From NCBI GenBank assembly GCA_020186115.1, contig WSYJ01000005.1:124001-188000 (forward strand): a DNA stretch of 64,000 nucleotides, in the 5' to 3' direction. The notes beneath the pieces are model-generated. The model worked only from the letters and a program-made list of their open reading frames with translations, was not told the origin of the DNA and ran no database searches. The first letter of the stretch is position 1; each line of letters opens with the position of its first letter. Of this stretch, positions 36,049 through 44,443 are shown piece by piece. A program made the translations under genes and the position numbers. This stretch comes from Histomonas meleagridis. Taxonomy: Eukaryota > Parabasalia > Tritrichomonadida > Dientamoebidae.

Positions 36049-36820
36049 TTTATTGTACACAATGTGTTAAATAATATCACGATTTTTAAAAAAAAATTTA
36101 AAATTTGATGAGTTAAATAAATATAATTAATTTCAATTATTTAAAAAAAATACCTTTTTACACATTATTCATTTTAAAATGGGTTTTAAATGTGCTTTTA
36201 TTAAAATATAATAAAATATTATACTTATGACAAATTGATTTTGAAAAACGACAAGATGAAGTGAAAAAGGTATAAGATATTGAATTCATTTGATATCAAA
36301 TTTGTTCCATTAAATAACCATTTTGTACTAACAAAAAATTTTATATATAACTATCGAAACAAAATTATGTTTTATGAATTATTAATGAAAATATTCATAT
36401 TAATGCCTTTCGTCAAATTGCTTAAAAAACTTTTTATATATTTGATATATTTAAAAATCATTCTGTAAAAAATTTTGTATTTTTTTTTGAAAGATTATGA
36501 CATTAAAATAAAACGCAGATATAGAATTGACTTCTGAACGGATTGTTTCGATATTTTTATTATTAGCACATAAAGGTTTAAATAATAATGAATGTGATGT
36601 AACAGCTGAAAATGGTCGACATTAACAGAAGAAGAAAATTTGGAAATTATTCAAATTTACTAAATGATAATTGAATCGAAGTAAATTTATGTTATGATGA
36701 TGGAATCAATTTTGTACTAATTGGTCACCTTTACACATGTAGAAGTGAATTTAATCGAAGTTGTCAAGTTACTACTAACGAAAGAATCAATTATTACAAA
36801 AATTAAATATAAAATTCATA
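36049..36820 (-). repeat. Right arm of the 0.77-kb inverted repeat
   Basis: Reverse complement of 32662-33432. The arm begins with TATTGTACACAATGTG, matching the tip of the transposon terminal repeat, and ends with the ankyrin fragment reading VNLIEVVKLLLTKES on the plus strand. The loop between the arms is 2.6 kb. Confidence 0.9.
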
Positions 36821-37468
36821 CAATAAACACACGGCCACAAAGAGTCTTTTTTCGATAGTAGTTATTGTGCGGTTGGCCATTTCCGATATTTTCTCTTCTT
36901 TTCATCTGGTCTATGATGCCGTTTACTTTTTCACAAATGTTGGGGAATTTAAGAGTGGTTCAGACTCTTGAAGATGTCCCTTCATAAAATTTGTAATTAC
37001 TTTTTCGAGCATATACACTCAAAATATAAATAAAATTTTATAGTAAAAATTATTTGGCTAGATTCGGATTATTTGAGTATATGACTTTTATTTATATAAA
37101 TTGAATATTTCGAAATTTGATCAAAAAATTATGAAATAATTTTTTGATTGTTTATACATATTAATATTATATAGCATAACATTGCTTAATCTATCATTGG
37201 GTTTTTTCTAGAAATATTATTGATTTTGAGAAAAAGTACATTTATTATGAAAATTTACATGCCAAAAGATCATCATAACTCTAGAAACTCACCCTTTTTT
37301 TCTCTTTAAAATTTTATATAAGCATTTATATATACTAAATTTAATTAATTTGAAATATTTAAAGATTTCTTTAGATTTCTTCTGCTGAATTTAGAGAAAA
37401 AGTAGTATTTTGCACGCCGGTTTAAAAACCGTAATCTCTTGAATAATACAAGGGTTAACTTTGTTAGG
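36821..37468. other. Gene-poor AT-rich stretch
   Basis: Just beyond the right arm the DNA is AT-rich with no coding frame that I can support. It includes a less AT-rich piece at 36830-36990 with short frames only. Confidence 0.35.
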
Positions 37469-37732
37469 TTACTCAAAAGCGAATTCATAAAAACAGTGAT
37501 CAGTCACAGAATTACTAATTTTGAAAATATTTCTTTTGTTCGTGATGGCTTCAAAAAGTGGATCTTTCACAATTAAATGAATAAACCTTTCAATTGAGTA
37601 TAATAAACCATTTAAATTTCCATAAAAAGTGCCATCAAGATGGATACTAAAGATCCAACCTATCTTTTCAATCTCATATATGAGGAAGACATAAAATGAA
37701 TCAATCTGGAAAAAAATATTGTGCTTGGACAT
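37469..37732 (-). CDS. Uncertain 87-residue frame
   Basis: From ATG 37732 an 87-codon frame reads MSKHNIFFQIDSFYVFLIYE and later DPLFEAITNKRNIFKI. It overlaps, on the other strand, the start of a Myb-like relic. The composition is plausible for protein but there is no promoter element or family match. It could be a fragment of a larger protein or chance. Confidence 0.2.
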   Translation of the reverse strand: MSKHNIFFQIDSFYVFLIYEIEKIGWIFSIHLDGTFYGNLNGLLYSIERFIHLIVKDPLFEAITNKRNIFKISNSVTDHCFYEFAFE

Positions 37733-37855
37733 TGAAAGAAGATAAAAAACTTAAAGATCTATACAGCAGCTTTAAGGGTGATCTCAATAAATAAATGAAA
37801 TATTATCCTTATCGCTCTCCAGAGTCAAAAATGAACGTTAAGTAAAATTCTTAAC
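37696..37855 (+). pseudogene. Myb/SANT-like DNA-binding domain relic
   Basis: ATG 37696 starts MNQSGKKYCAWTLKEDKKL, then KDLYSSFKGDLNK and a stop; the same frame continues as MKYYPYRSPESKMN and stops again. The W-T-x-x-E-D-xx-L pattern and the spacing to YYPYRSP match the first two helices of a Myb/SANT domain. Myb-like regulators are numerous in trichomonads. Two stops make it non-functional as a single protein. Confidence 0.5.
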
Positions 37856-37937
37856 TCTACTTCGCTATTTTTTTTGTGAGAATAATTGATCGGAATCACT
37901 CTGAAATTTACAGAAAAATATCGTCAACGATAGAAAG

Positions 37938-37999
37938 AGCGGTTGTAGGATGCCTGGGTACCCGAACTGAGAATATAAGCATATTCCGCTGAATTTTTT
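37938..37999 (+). ncRNA. Candidate small structured RNA
   Basis: The segment begins AGCGG and ends CGCT, so the ends can pair. Inside are a self-complementary GAATATAAGCATATTC, which forms a 6-bp hairpin with a 4-nt loop, and AGGATGCCT, which forms a 3-bp hairpin. It is GC-richer than the flanks and is followed by a T6 run (37994-37999), as in RNA polymerase III terminators. No match to tRNA, 5S, U-snRNA or SRP RNA that I recognise. Tentative. Confidence 0.2.
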
Positions 38000-38212
38000 G
38001 CTTTTCATTAAGTTCTTATCATCAATTAAGTAAAAATCTGTTTTCGAATTGAGGAAATAATATACGGATCAAAATGTGTTTTTTTTAAAGTCCAATCTTA
38101 GTTATTCGTATAAAACCTATCGGTTAACCGACCAGACAACTCGTTCTTTATCAGAATTTTTGAAAGGTATTAGCGGTTTTAACTTTTTGATTCAAACTCA
38201 TTGACGCGTCAA

Positions 38213-38650
38213 ATGCTTTCTAAGAAAACTTTAGGTACAATTACCCAATTAATATCAATTCTTTTGGCACTACTCTGTATCATTGTATCCATTATCAGGA
38301 TGTGTTTATATCCTTTTATTGTCATTATTATGCCATCGATATTTGTATTCATTATAGCCCTTCTTCTCCTTATTTCAGAACTATATGTCTTCACAATTTT
38401 CCGTTATTTTGGCTTGTTCTGCAAGATTTGGGGAAAGGCGATCATGTATTTCATAATTGGTGCTTTAATCTATATGAAGCCTGGATTTTGTATGCCTGTA
38501 TCAATTGTTCTTTGGATTTTCACAGTGATTTATGTTGTTCTCAACTTTGTATTACCTGGAGCATCACTTCCATTTTTCCAAAGGAAGAGCCCACCAACGA
38601 TTGGAACTACTAACAATGATTATTATGATACTGCTGAAGTTCTCATCTAA
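38213..38650 (+). CDS. COPI-associated-type four-helix membrane protein
   Basis: A 145-residue protein from ATG 38213; the frame 12 bp longer starts with TTG. It has four hydrophobic segments (about residues 8-30, 33-57, 70-92 and 96-117: ISILLALLCIIVSIIRM, FIVIIMPSIFVFIIALLLL, KAIMYFIIGALIYMKPGF, IVLWIFTVIYVVLNFVL) and a short polar cytosolic tail. This size and topology with GKAIMYFIIGALIY match the COPI_assoc family (yeast Tvp/COPI-associated membrane proteins), thought to reside in the Golgi. The exact function is unknown. An AGCGGTTTT element is ~40 bp upstream. Confidence 0.65.
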   Translation: MLSKKTLGTITQLISILLALLCIIVSIIRMCLYPFIVIIMPSIFVFIIALLLLISELYVFTIFRYFGLFCKIWGKAIMYFIIGALIYMKPGFCMPVSIVLWIFTVIYVVLNFVLPGASLPFFQRKSPPTIGTTNNDYYDTAEVLI

Positions 38651-38688
38651 AAATTCATGCCATTTGTTTTTTATTTAGTGCTCTTCTC

Positions 38689-38698
38689 GAACGGTTTT
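38689..38698 (+). promoter_or_regulatory. GAACGGTTTT element before the p28 gene
   Basis: The element lies 55 bp before ATG 38753 and helps choose that start over the in-frame ATG at 38657, which lies upstream of the element. Confidence 0.45.
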
Positions 38699-38752
38699 AT
38701 GTGTTTTGAATGGTTTATTTTGTACGAAAAAACGTTTTTTCGAACATTTTGC

Positions 38753-39472
38753 ATGGAACAAACTCAACTTTTAAATGAACAAATAGATTCTTTGCTTAAA
38801 TATGACTCACCTGTTTTGGTTGAGAACCTGAATTCTACAAAAAGGATTCCTCCGACAGGAGATATAAAAGAAATTAATATTAATACTAATTTTCTTGATA
38901 ATTTTTTCACACCAAAAACATTTATAAAGGGATCACAAAAATTTGCACAACATGTAAGTACAATTCCTTCATCCAGAAATGACGTTTTAAAACTTGAAGA
39001 AGATCTTGATAATCTCCTCGTTACCAAAAGAGCTCAGAACAAAGGAATTTGTCCAGTTAGGTCACAAATTTATGAGGATTGTATGAACGAGATAATTCGA
39101 CAAGTTTCCATTGAAATGCCAGAACGTGGTGAATTATTATTAGATATTCGTGATGAATTTAATAAAACAATCCAATCATACGAAAGAATGTATGAATCCT
39201 CAGTGTCACATGGGATAAGAAAAGCAATTCATAGAGAACAATACAAAAATGAATTAAAAAAAAGTAATGAACAACTCGAAAAAGAAATAGAAAATTTCGA
39301 AACAAAAATCAAAGAACTCCAAAACAAAATCGAAGAAACTGAGAAAAATGAAATGATTGAAGCGGAAGAAAAAGAAAGAGAGCACAGGGAAAAAGTGAAT
39401 GAGCTTAAAGAAGAAAACACGAACTTAAGGAAAAAACTCGAGCAATTATATACACCGGATTTTGCAACATAA
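38753..39472 (+). CDS. DNALI1: Axonemal inner-arm dynein light chain p28 (DNALI1)
   Basis: A 239-residue protein. The family pattern is clear: FAQHVSTIPSSRNDVLKLEE, then GICPVRSQIYEDCMNEIIRQ, then VSIEMPERGELLLDIRDEF and YERMYESSVSHGIRKAI, followed by a C-terminal coiled coil rich in Lys and Glu. p28 is bound to inner-arm dynein heavy chains in the flagellar axoneme, so the organism has motile flagella. I start at ATG 38753 (MEQTQLLNEQ) because a GAACGGTTTT element lies between it and the upstream in-frame ATG 38657, whose extension is hydrophobic and not family-like. Length agrees with the ~240-260 of relatives. Confidence 0.93.
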   Translation: MEQTQLLNEQIDSLLKYDSPVLVENLNSTKRIPPTGDIKEININTNFLDNFFTPKTFIKGSQKFAQHVSTIPSSRNDVLKLEEDLDNLLVTKRAQNKGICPVRSQIYEDCMNEIIRQVSIEMPERGELLLDIRDEFNKTIQSYERMYESSVSHGIRKAIHREQYKNELKKSNEQLEKEIENFETKIKELQNKIEETEKNEMIEAEEKEREHREKVNELKEENTNLRKKLEQLYTPDFAT

Positions 39473-39720
39473 TAATCTTTTTAAATGTGTTACTAATAAA
39501 ATCTAATAACAAAATATTTCCAAAATTTTTACTTGTTTCTTAAAAGCTTTCTCACTTAAATATAAATGATAAGATTATTCACTTGTCACGAAGCACACAC
39601 AAGCAAAATTTTGGGACTTAAGGAAAAGTGACAGGTGGGGTATCCTGCACATGTATTGATTTATAACTTTTGTTTTTTGACATCTGTTGGGGATTAACTT
39701 GGGCTTAAGAGCGAAGGTCT
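39473..39720. other. Intergenic
   Basis: AT-rich sequence after the p28 gene with a TAAA-rich 3' region. Nothing else is supported. Confidence 0.3.
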
Positions 39721-39739
39721 AATAATTTAGTATCTTTTG

Positions 39740-40078
39740 TTGCCACAAGTTTACTTCTTGAACGAGAAGGAATGAATGTTAATGCTGCAGGTATTTGTTT
39801 GTTTTATTTGTAATTTATTTTGATAATTTAATATTTATAAAAAATAATTGAAAATTATTTAAATTATTTGTAACAGCACTTATGTAGGCATTTGAAAAAG
39901 GTCATATAGAAATAGTCAAATTACTTCTTGAACAAGAAGGAATTGATATTACTGCTAAAGATATTTATTTGTTTTATTTGAGATTTATTTTAATAATATA
40001 ATATTTCAAAATAATATTTGGATTTTATTTAAATTATTTGAAACAGCACTTATGATAGCACTTAAAAAAACCAACTAA
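39740..40078 (+). pseudogene. Ankyrin module/spacer relic, 170-nt period
   Basis: The end of one module (TSLLLEREGMNVNAA, to 39789), an 83-nt spacer (39790-39872), one full 87-nt module (39873-39959, TALM then a TAG stop, then AFEKGHIEIVKLLLEQEG), another 83-nt spacer (39960-40042) and the start of a third module (TALMIALKK) up to ~40075. The arrangement is the same as at 29.1-29.5 kb on the other strand. No DUF3447 N-terminal part is present, and one module has a nonsense codon. Confidence 0.75.
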
Positions 40079-40248
40079 TGGAGATCGCACAAAAAAAACC
40101 CCTCAATTTTGCAAGTCAAATTTTCGCTCAAAATTTTCAATGCATACCGTCTTTTGGGGTGGGTGTGGCTATCGTTACTCTTTGAATATTCAAAAAGTCA
40201 AGTTTTCAAGTACTTTGAATGGGTGGCATTGTCCACCCCAGATAACAC

Positions 40249-41574
40249 ATGAGTGCTGAAAGAACTGCTGAAACAATCAAGGAAATTGTCACGCAAATGA
40301 AGAATGCATTCGGAAGTGACCATAATTTCAAAAGCAAAGAAGATAAAGAAAATTTCCAAGAACTGTATGATCAATGGAAGTCATTTTTCGACAGTGTTTC
40401 CAATGCACCAGATAAAAGACAAGTAATACTAGACTTCGCCGAAAGGGAAAAAAAGACCATGCGTGTTATTACTGAGTGTATTGTTGATCCTGCCAATGAT
40501 ATCTATGGAAAGAATGTTAATCTTCTTCTGAACGATGTTGTCAAAACCAAAAATATTGAGTTAATGGGCGTAGTAAGAAAATTAGGTTCATTCTCACCAC
40601 TCACTAATAACAAAGAACCACCACCAATCAAAGAGACAATCCATGAATTCCGAGCACTTTCCAAAGATCTTGGCTTTCTTATGTTTGCTGTCAAAGCCAA
40701 AATGAAGAAAGTTACAGGTTCTTTTCTCAAACATGAACCATTATTTCAATTAGCATATCAACTCTTCAGACTTACCAAAGATTTCCAAGAACAAGTTGAG
40801 GAGCTCCGTGGTGGTTCACCCTCACAAATGCCACCTCGCATGCCCCAACCACAATTTTCTCAACCTCCACAAATGCAACCACAGATTCCTCCATCCCAAC
40901 CAAAACAAGTTCCTCCGCCTCCACAGTTCTCCCGACCACAAGTTCCACCACAAATGCCACCGCGTGTTGGTCCACCTCGTGGCGCCGCTCCATTGCGTCC
41001 TATTGGTCCCGATCCCGAAGAAATACGACTCCAAGCTCTTGATAAGTATCGACTTAAGTGCAAAGAAGAGTTACGAAAGCGTATCCAAAAGGCGATTGCA
41101 GATGCTGCGATACCGCAGCCACCAGAAGGGTTTACTACAGATCTTAGTGGGCTCCAAGAGACATATAATAAGCTCGAAAAGGAAAGAGAAGAAGCCGAAA
41201 AATGCTGCGAGTTCATACGTAACCTTCCGGATGGTTATTCCGGCGATGGCTCTTCAGCCGAAGACTTAAAGGCGTCGATCCAAGGCATTAAGTCTGAGAT
41301 CCAAGAGCTGGTAAATAGAGCGGAAAATGACGAGAAAAGCTTCAGACAAAAACACGAAATACAAATGAGGGCTGCAAAGACAATGGTCATGCATATGCCG
41401 AAGTTGACAAATTTCGTAAATGGAATCGCAAAGTATTACCAAATGGAAGACGCAGCACCCGAAATATTTGCAGAAGAAAACGTCGAAAATGTTTCCGATT
41501 TCCAAACTGTTAACCAAACTTATGACGCTTGCGGATGGGCACTTCATAATATTTATTCTGAAAAAGTAAACTGA
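40249..41574 (+). CDS. Helical protein with proline-rich linker
   Basis: A 441-residue protein not assigned to a family. Residues 1-~185 are helical and charged (TAETIKEIVTQMKNAFGSDH start, EFRALSKDLGFLMFAVKAKM). Residues ~190-258 are a Pro/Gln-rich linker with many PPxPxPP and PQMPP runs, a likely SH3- or profilin-binding stretch. Residues ~260-441 are helical again (EEIRLQALDKYRLKCKEELR, later IRNLPDGYSGDG). A cytoskeletal adaptor is a reasonable guess, because Pro-rich stretches between coiled coils occur in formin- or WASP-related proteins, but no such motif is present. No membrane segment. Confidence 0.72.
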   Translation: MSAERTAETIKEIVTQMKNAFGSDHNFKSKEDKENFQELYDQWKSFFDSVSNAPDKRQVILDFAEREKKTMRVITECIVDPANDIYGKNVNLLLNDVVKTKNIELMGVVRKLGSFSPLTNNKEPPPIKETIHEFRALSKDLGFLMFAVKAKMKKVTGSFLKHEPLFQLAYQLFRLTKDFQEQVEELRGGSPSQMPPRMPQPQFSQPPQMQPQIPPSQPKQVPPPPQFSRPQVPPQMPPRVGPPRGAAPLRPIGPDPEEIRLQALDKYRLKCKEELRKRIQKAIADAAIPQPPEGFTTDLSGLQETYNKLEKEREEAEKCCEFIRNLPDGYSGDGSSAEDLKASIQGIKSEIQELVNRAENDEKSFRQKHEIQMRAAKTMVMHMPKLTNFVNGIAKYYQMEDAAPEIFAEENVENVSDFQTVNQTYDACGWALHNIYSEKVN

Positions 41575-42056
41575 ATCAAATTTGTTAAATCTGATAACTA
41601 ATTAAATGATCAAATTATGTTAATTAATGTCTTTTTCTGCAGAACGTGTTCAAGCAGAAGGTTTCACGATCAAAATTGTTATTAACATGTTGATGTATAG
41701 TAGCCATTTATTGAAGATAGGTACGATTTTTCTTTGTTTTTCAAAAATTTCTATTTTAATTTTAGTAAAATTCAATTTCATTTTGATCGTTAATTCGACG
41801 ATAGTGTATTGAAATATTTCGATGCTTATTTTAAAGAAAATCATTATTTTTTATATAATAATAATAAAAAACACATTTCTTATTTGTTGATAGTATTTAT
41901 GATATGTTTGCAAAAAAATGCATTGGTCAAGTTGTTGAGTTCGAATAATAATTAAAAAATTATCGGTAACTGGTTGGCACTTTTTATATTGTTATTCGGA
42001 CAAAAAATCGCCAAACAAAATTGAATGAATTTTTTTCAGACATTAATGAGCTTTGA
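41575..42056. other. Intergenic
   Basis: It has a 61-codon frame at 41627-41812 starting MSFSAERVQAEGF whose first residues look protein-like, but the rest is AT-driven. Otherwise AT-rich with no feature. Confidence 0.3.
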
Positions 42057-44363
42057 ATGAAAACAATCAATGGAGTAGACATCACCCTGCCCGACCCATT
42101 TAAATCTTTAGCGACAGAATTCCACTTAAAACAAATCGAAACTAAATTTGATGGTGTTACTAATGGTTATGTTAAGTTTGATATTGACATTATCGGACCA
42201 TTTGTTTTTTTTTCTCAACCTCGCACAAGAGGATATCTATTTACACTATTTGTTCCAAACTATACTCCGTATGATCCAGAACCACGTGGTGAGAAATTTG
42301 TCTTCCAAATTCAGTCAGTTCACAATTTAAAATATGTTGATTTTCTATTTAATGATTTACATTTAGCTCACAAGTTTTTTTGCTATTGGGGTGAATCATT
42401 AGGTGACATATCTTTATTTGTTTTACGTAATTATCAATATGAAGCATTAGTATCTGACAAAGACAAAATCGCAGCTTTGTTTGAAGGATGCAACAAGCTT
42501 GTCAATGTCATGCTCAATATCAATAATGTCAGTGGGATGCGTTTTCAAACACTTCGACTTGATACAGCAAATGTTGGCTTTGATACCATGTTATCGCCAA
42601 TAGTTACAATCTCAACATGCACAGTACCGACTAGATGTCTCTCTTATCCACTCTCATGTTGTTTTTCAGTTCAAGCTAATTCCAGCAAATTTAATGTTCC
42701 TCCAAAAATTGTTTACTTTAAGTGTGAAAACGAAAACGTAATGGTCAAATGGGTCCTTAACCTCTTTGCGTGTGCCAATTTCCCTCAAACATCACAATCA
42801 CCCAAAAAGTCATTATCATCACCAACTTCTCCAAAGCCATCGACAGATAACACGAACGAAACCACAAATAACATCGAAGTAGCTTCAATTCATGAACAAC
42901 AAATCATCGAAGATGACGTATCCATTGTCGAAGACAACCAAACAGAAGAAGAAACGCCGATTATGATATCAGTCGAAGACATTTCGCACGAAGTTATCGA
43001 AAGCAATGACGATTCGTCAGTATCTTTGACGATTCCAGAGCTTTCGGATGCGCCAGTGGAACCTAACGAAGAATGGAAAGAAAACGAAGAAAATACTGAA
43101 GATAATTTGAGGGAGAGATTATCGGAACTGAATAATGAGAGATCGCATATGCATCATAGACTTGAATATGTCCCTCCATCTTTTGATTCTGTTAAGGAGC
43201 TTCTTAAGGTTACATCTGATTTTACTTATGATAAGAATCATACAAACAAATTACAACATTGCTTATCACTTTTTACTCCGGAAGAGTTATCGACCGATAA
43301 ACTCTATAATAACCCTATTGAACAATTGAGTACTCCTGAAATTGCTGCAAATGTTGTGGATCATCGTTTGGCAAATTCAAAAATCGATTTTTCAAAATTG
43401 TTGGACTTTAGTTTCTTCCCTGATTTTGACCTGAGCCAATTTTGTGATGGTCCTGCAACACATCCATTCCTTGAAGAACTTACTCATTTAACAGATAGAA
43501 TACACCACAGCATGACCGTGTACCATCAAAACGGGGACCCCCTAGGCGACCGTTTATGTATTTTAGTTTTGATTTTGCTAATGAATGGTTTATCTGTATC
43601 GGCCAAATCTTTAGTTCCAGCATTTAAAGAATTACATATTAAATATGCCGAATATAAACAAATGTGTCAACTAATGGCACAAGAAGTATATGTTGGATCA
43701 CAAGGATCTATAGCGGCTTGTATGTTAATTAGCAAAAATCTTTTAATTCCATTTTTAAAGGAATTACTACTTAACCAAGAATGGCTATGCAAATACTATT
43801 ATTCTAGTTCATTGATACGTTCATATGATACGATTTTAAAAACATTAGATTTATTAAGACCAATATTATCAGTTCATACTTTCAAAATAGCAACAAACGC
43901 TAATATCGCAGTAGCACAAGATGAAGTTGAACGATTTATTAACACTCCTGCATTTGCTTACAAAGAAGTAGATTTATTATTTATTTCTAATTACGATCCT
44001 GTAAAAGTAATTGAGCGACAATTTGATGTCTTCTTGAAAAAGGTATCATTGTTTCAAACTAATGCTGAACCCTGGAATGTCCTTATGGAGATATGTGCGA
44101 ACCATTATAACTCACCATTGTGGGAACCGTTTAAAAATTCAATACTATCGGTTAACCGATACGCCACACAAAATAAAAAGTTGGAAACATGGATTGCTGA
44201 AGGTTTAAAAGGTAAGAAACTACATTTTTGGTTGATAATGATTATTGTAAACCAAAAAAATCTGAGAAATTATTATTTTCCAGAATCATCATTAATTGAA
44301 TTACATAGAGCTTATTATTTATGTAGGTCTGTGTATCAATACATAAATGAACAATCGGTGTAA
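42057..44363 (+). CDS. PH-like and RUN-like domain protein
   Basis: A 768-residue protein. Residues ~10-240 look like two beta-rich blocks, of which the second has the Trp-containing helix of a PH-like fold (VMVKWVLNLFACANF). Residues ~245-370 are an acidic, Ser/Asn-rich linker. Residues ~440-768 are helical; GDPLGDRLCILVLILLMNGL followed by SLVPAFKELHIKYAEYKQMC follows the pattern of RUN-type or related helical domains used by small-GTPase effectors. The assignment is tentative. There is no signal peptide or membrane helix. It may act in membrane traffic, like the adjacent VPS51 gene, but co-location does not imply function in this genome. Confidence 0.55.
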   Translation: MKTINGVDITLPDPFKSLATEFHLKQIETKFDGVTNGYVKFDIDIIGPFVFFSQPRTRGYLFTLFVPNYTPYDPEPRGEKFVFQIQSVHNLKYVDFLFNDLHLAHKFFCYWGESLGDISLFVLRNYQYEALVSDKDKIAALFEGCNKLVNVMLNINNVSGMRFQTLRLDTANVGFDTMLSPIVTISTCTVPTRCLSYPLSCCFSVQANSSKFNVPPKIVYFKCENENVMVKWVLNLFACANFPQTSQSPKKSLSSPTSPKPSTDNTNETTNNIEVASIHEQQIIEDDVSIVEDNQTEEETPIMISVEDISHEVIESNDDSSVSLTIPELSDAPVEPNEEWKENEENTEDNLRERLSELNNERSHMHHRLEYVPPSFDSVKELLKVTSDFTYDKNHTNKLQHCLSLFTPEELSTDKLYNNPIEQLSTPEIAANVVDHRLANSKIDFSKLLDFSFFPDFDLSQFCDGPATHPFLEELTHLTDRIHHSMTVYHQNGDPLGDRLCILVLILLMNGLSVSAKSLVPAFKELHIKYAEYKQMCQLMAQEVYVGSQGSIAACMLISKNLLIPFLKELLLNQEWLCKYYYSSSLIRSYDTILKTLDLLRPILSVHTFKIATNANIAVAQDEVERFINTPAFAYKEVDLLFISNYDPVKVIERQFDVFLKKVSLFQTNAEPWNVLMEICANHYNSPLWEPFKNSILSVNRYATQNKKLETWIAEGLKGKKLHFWLIMIIVNQKNLRNYYFPESSLIELHRAYYLCRSVYQYINEQSV

Positions 44364-44443
44364 GAAAGGAAAAAATTGATTTTTGTTAAAAAATTTTTTT
44401 GTTGGATTTTTTGTACGTTTATATTTTCTTAAATAAATTTTTA

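Noticed and set aside
37960..37995. Similarity of AAGCATATTCCGCTGAA to the start of large-subunit rRNA
   Set aside because: Only short scrambled words match; the order differs from rRNA and no longer rRNA segment follows.
38657..38752. N-terminal extension of the p28 dynein light chain from ATG 38657
   Set aside because: The extension is hydrophobic, not family-like, and the ACGGTT promoter element lies inside it.
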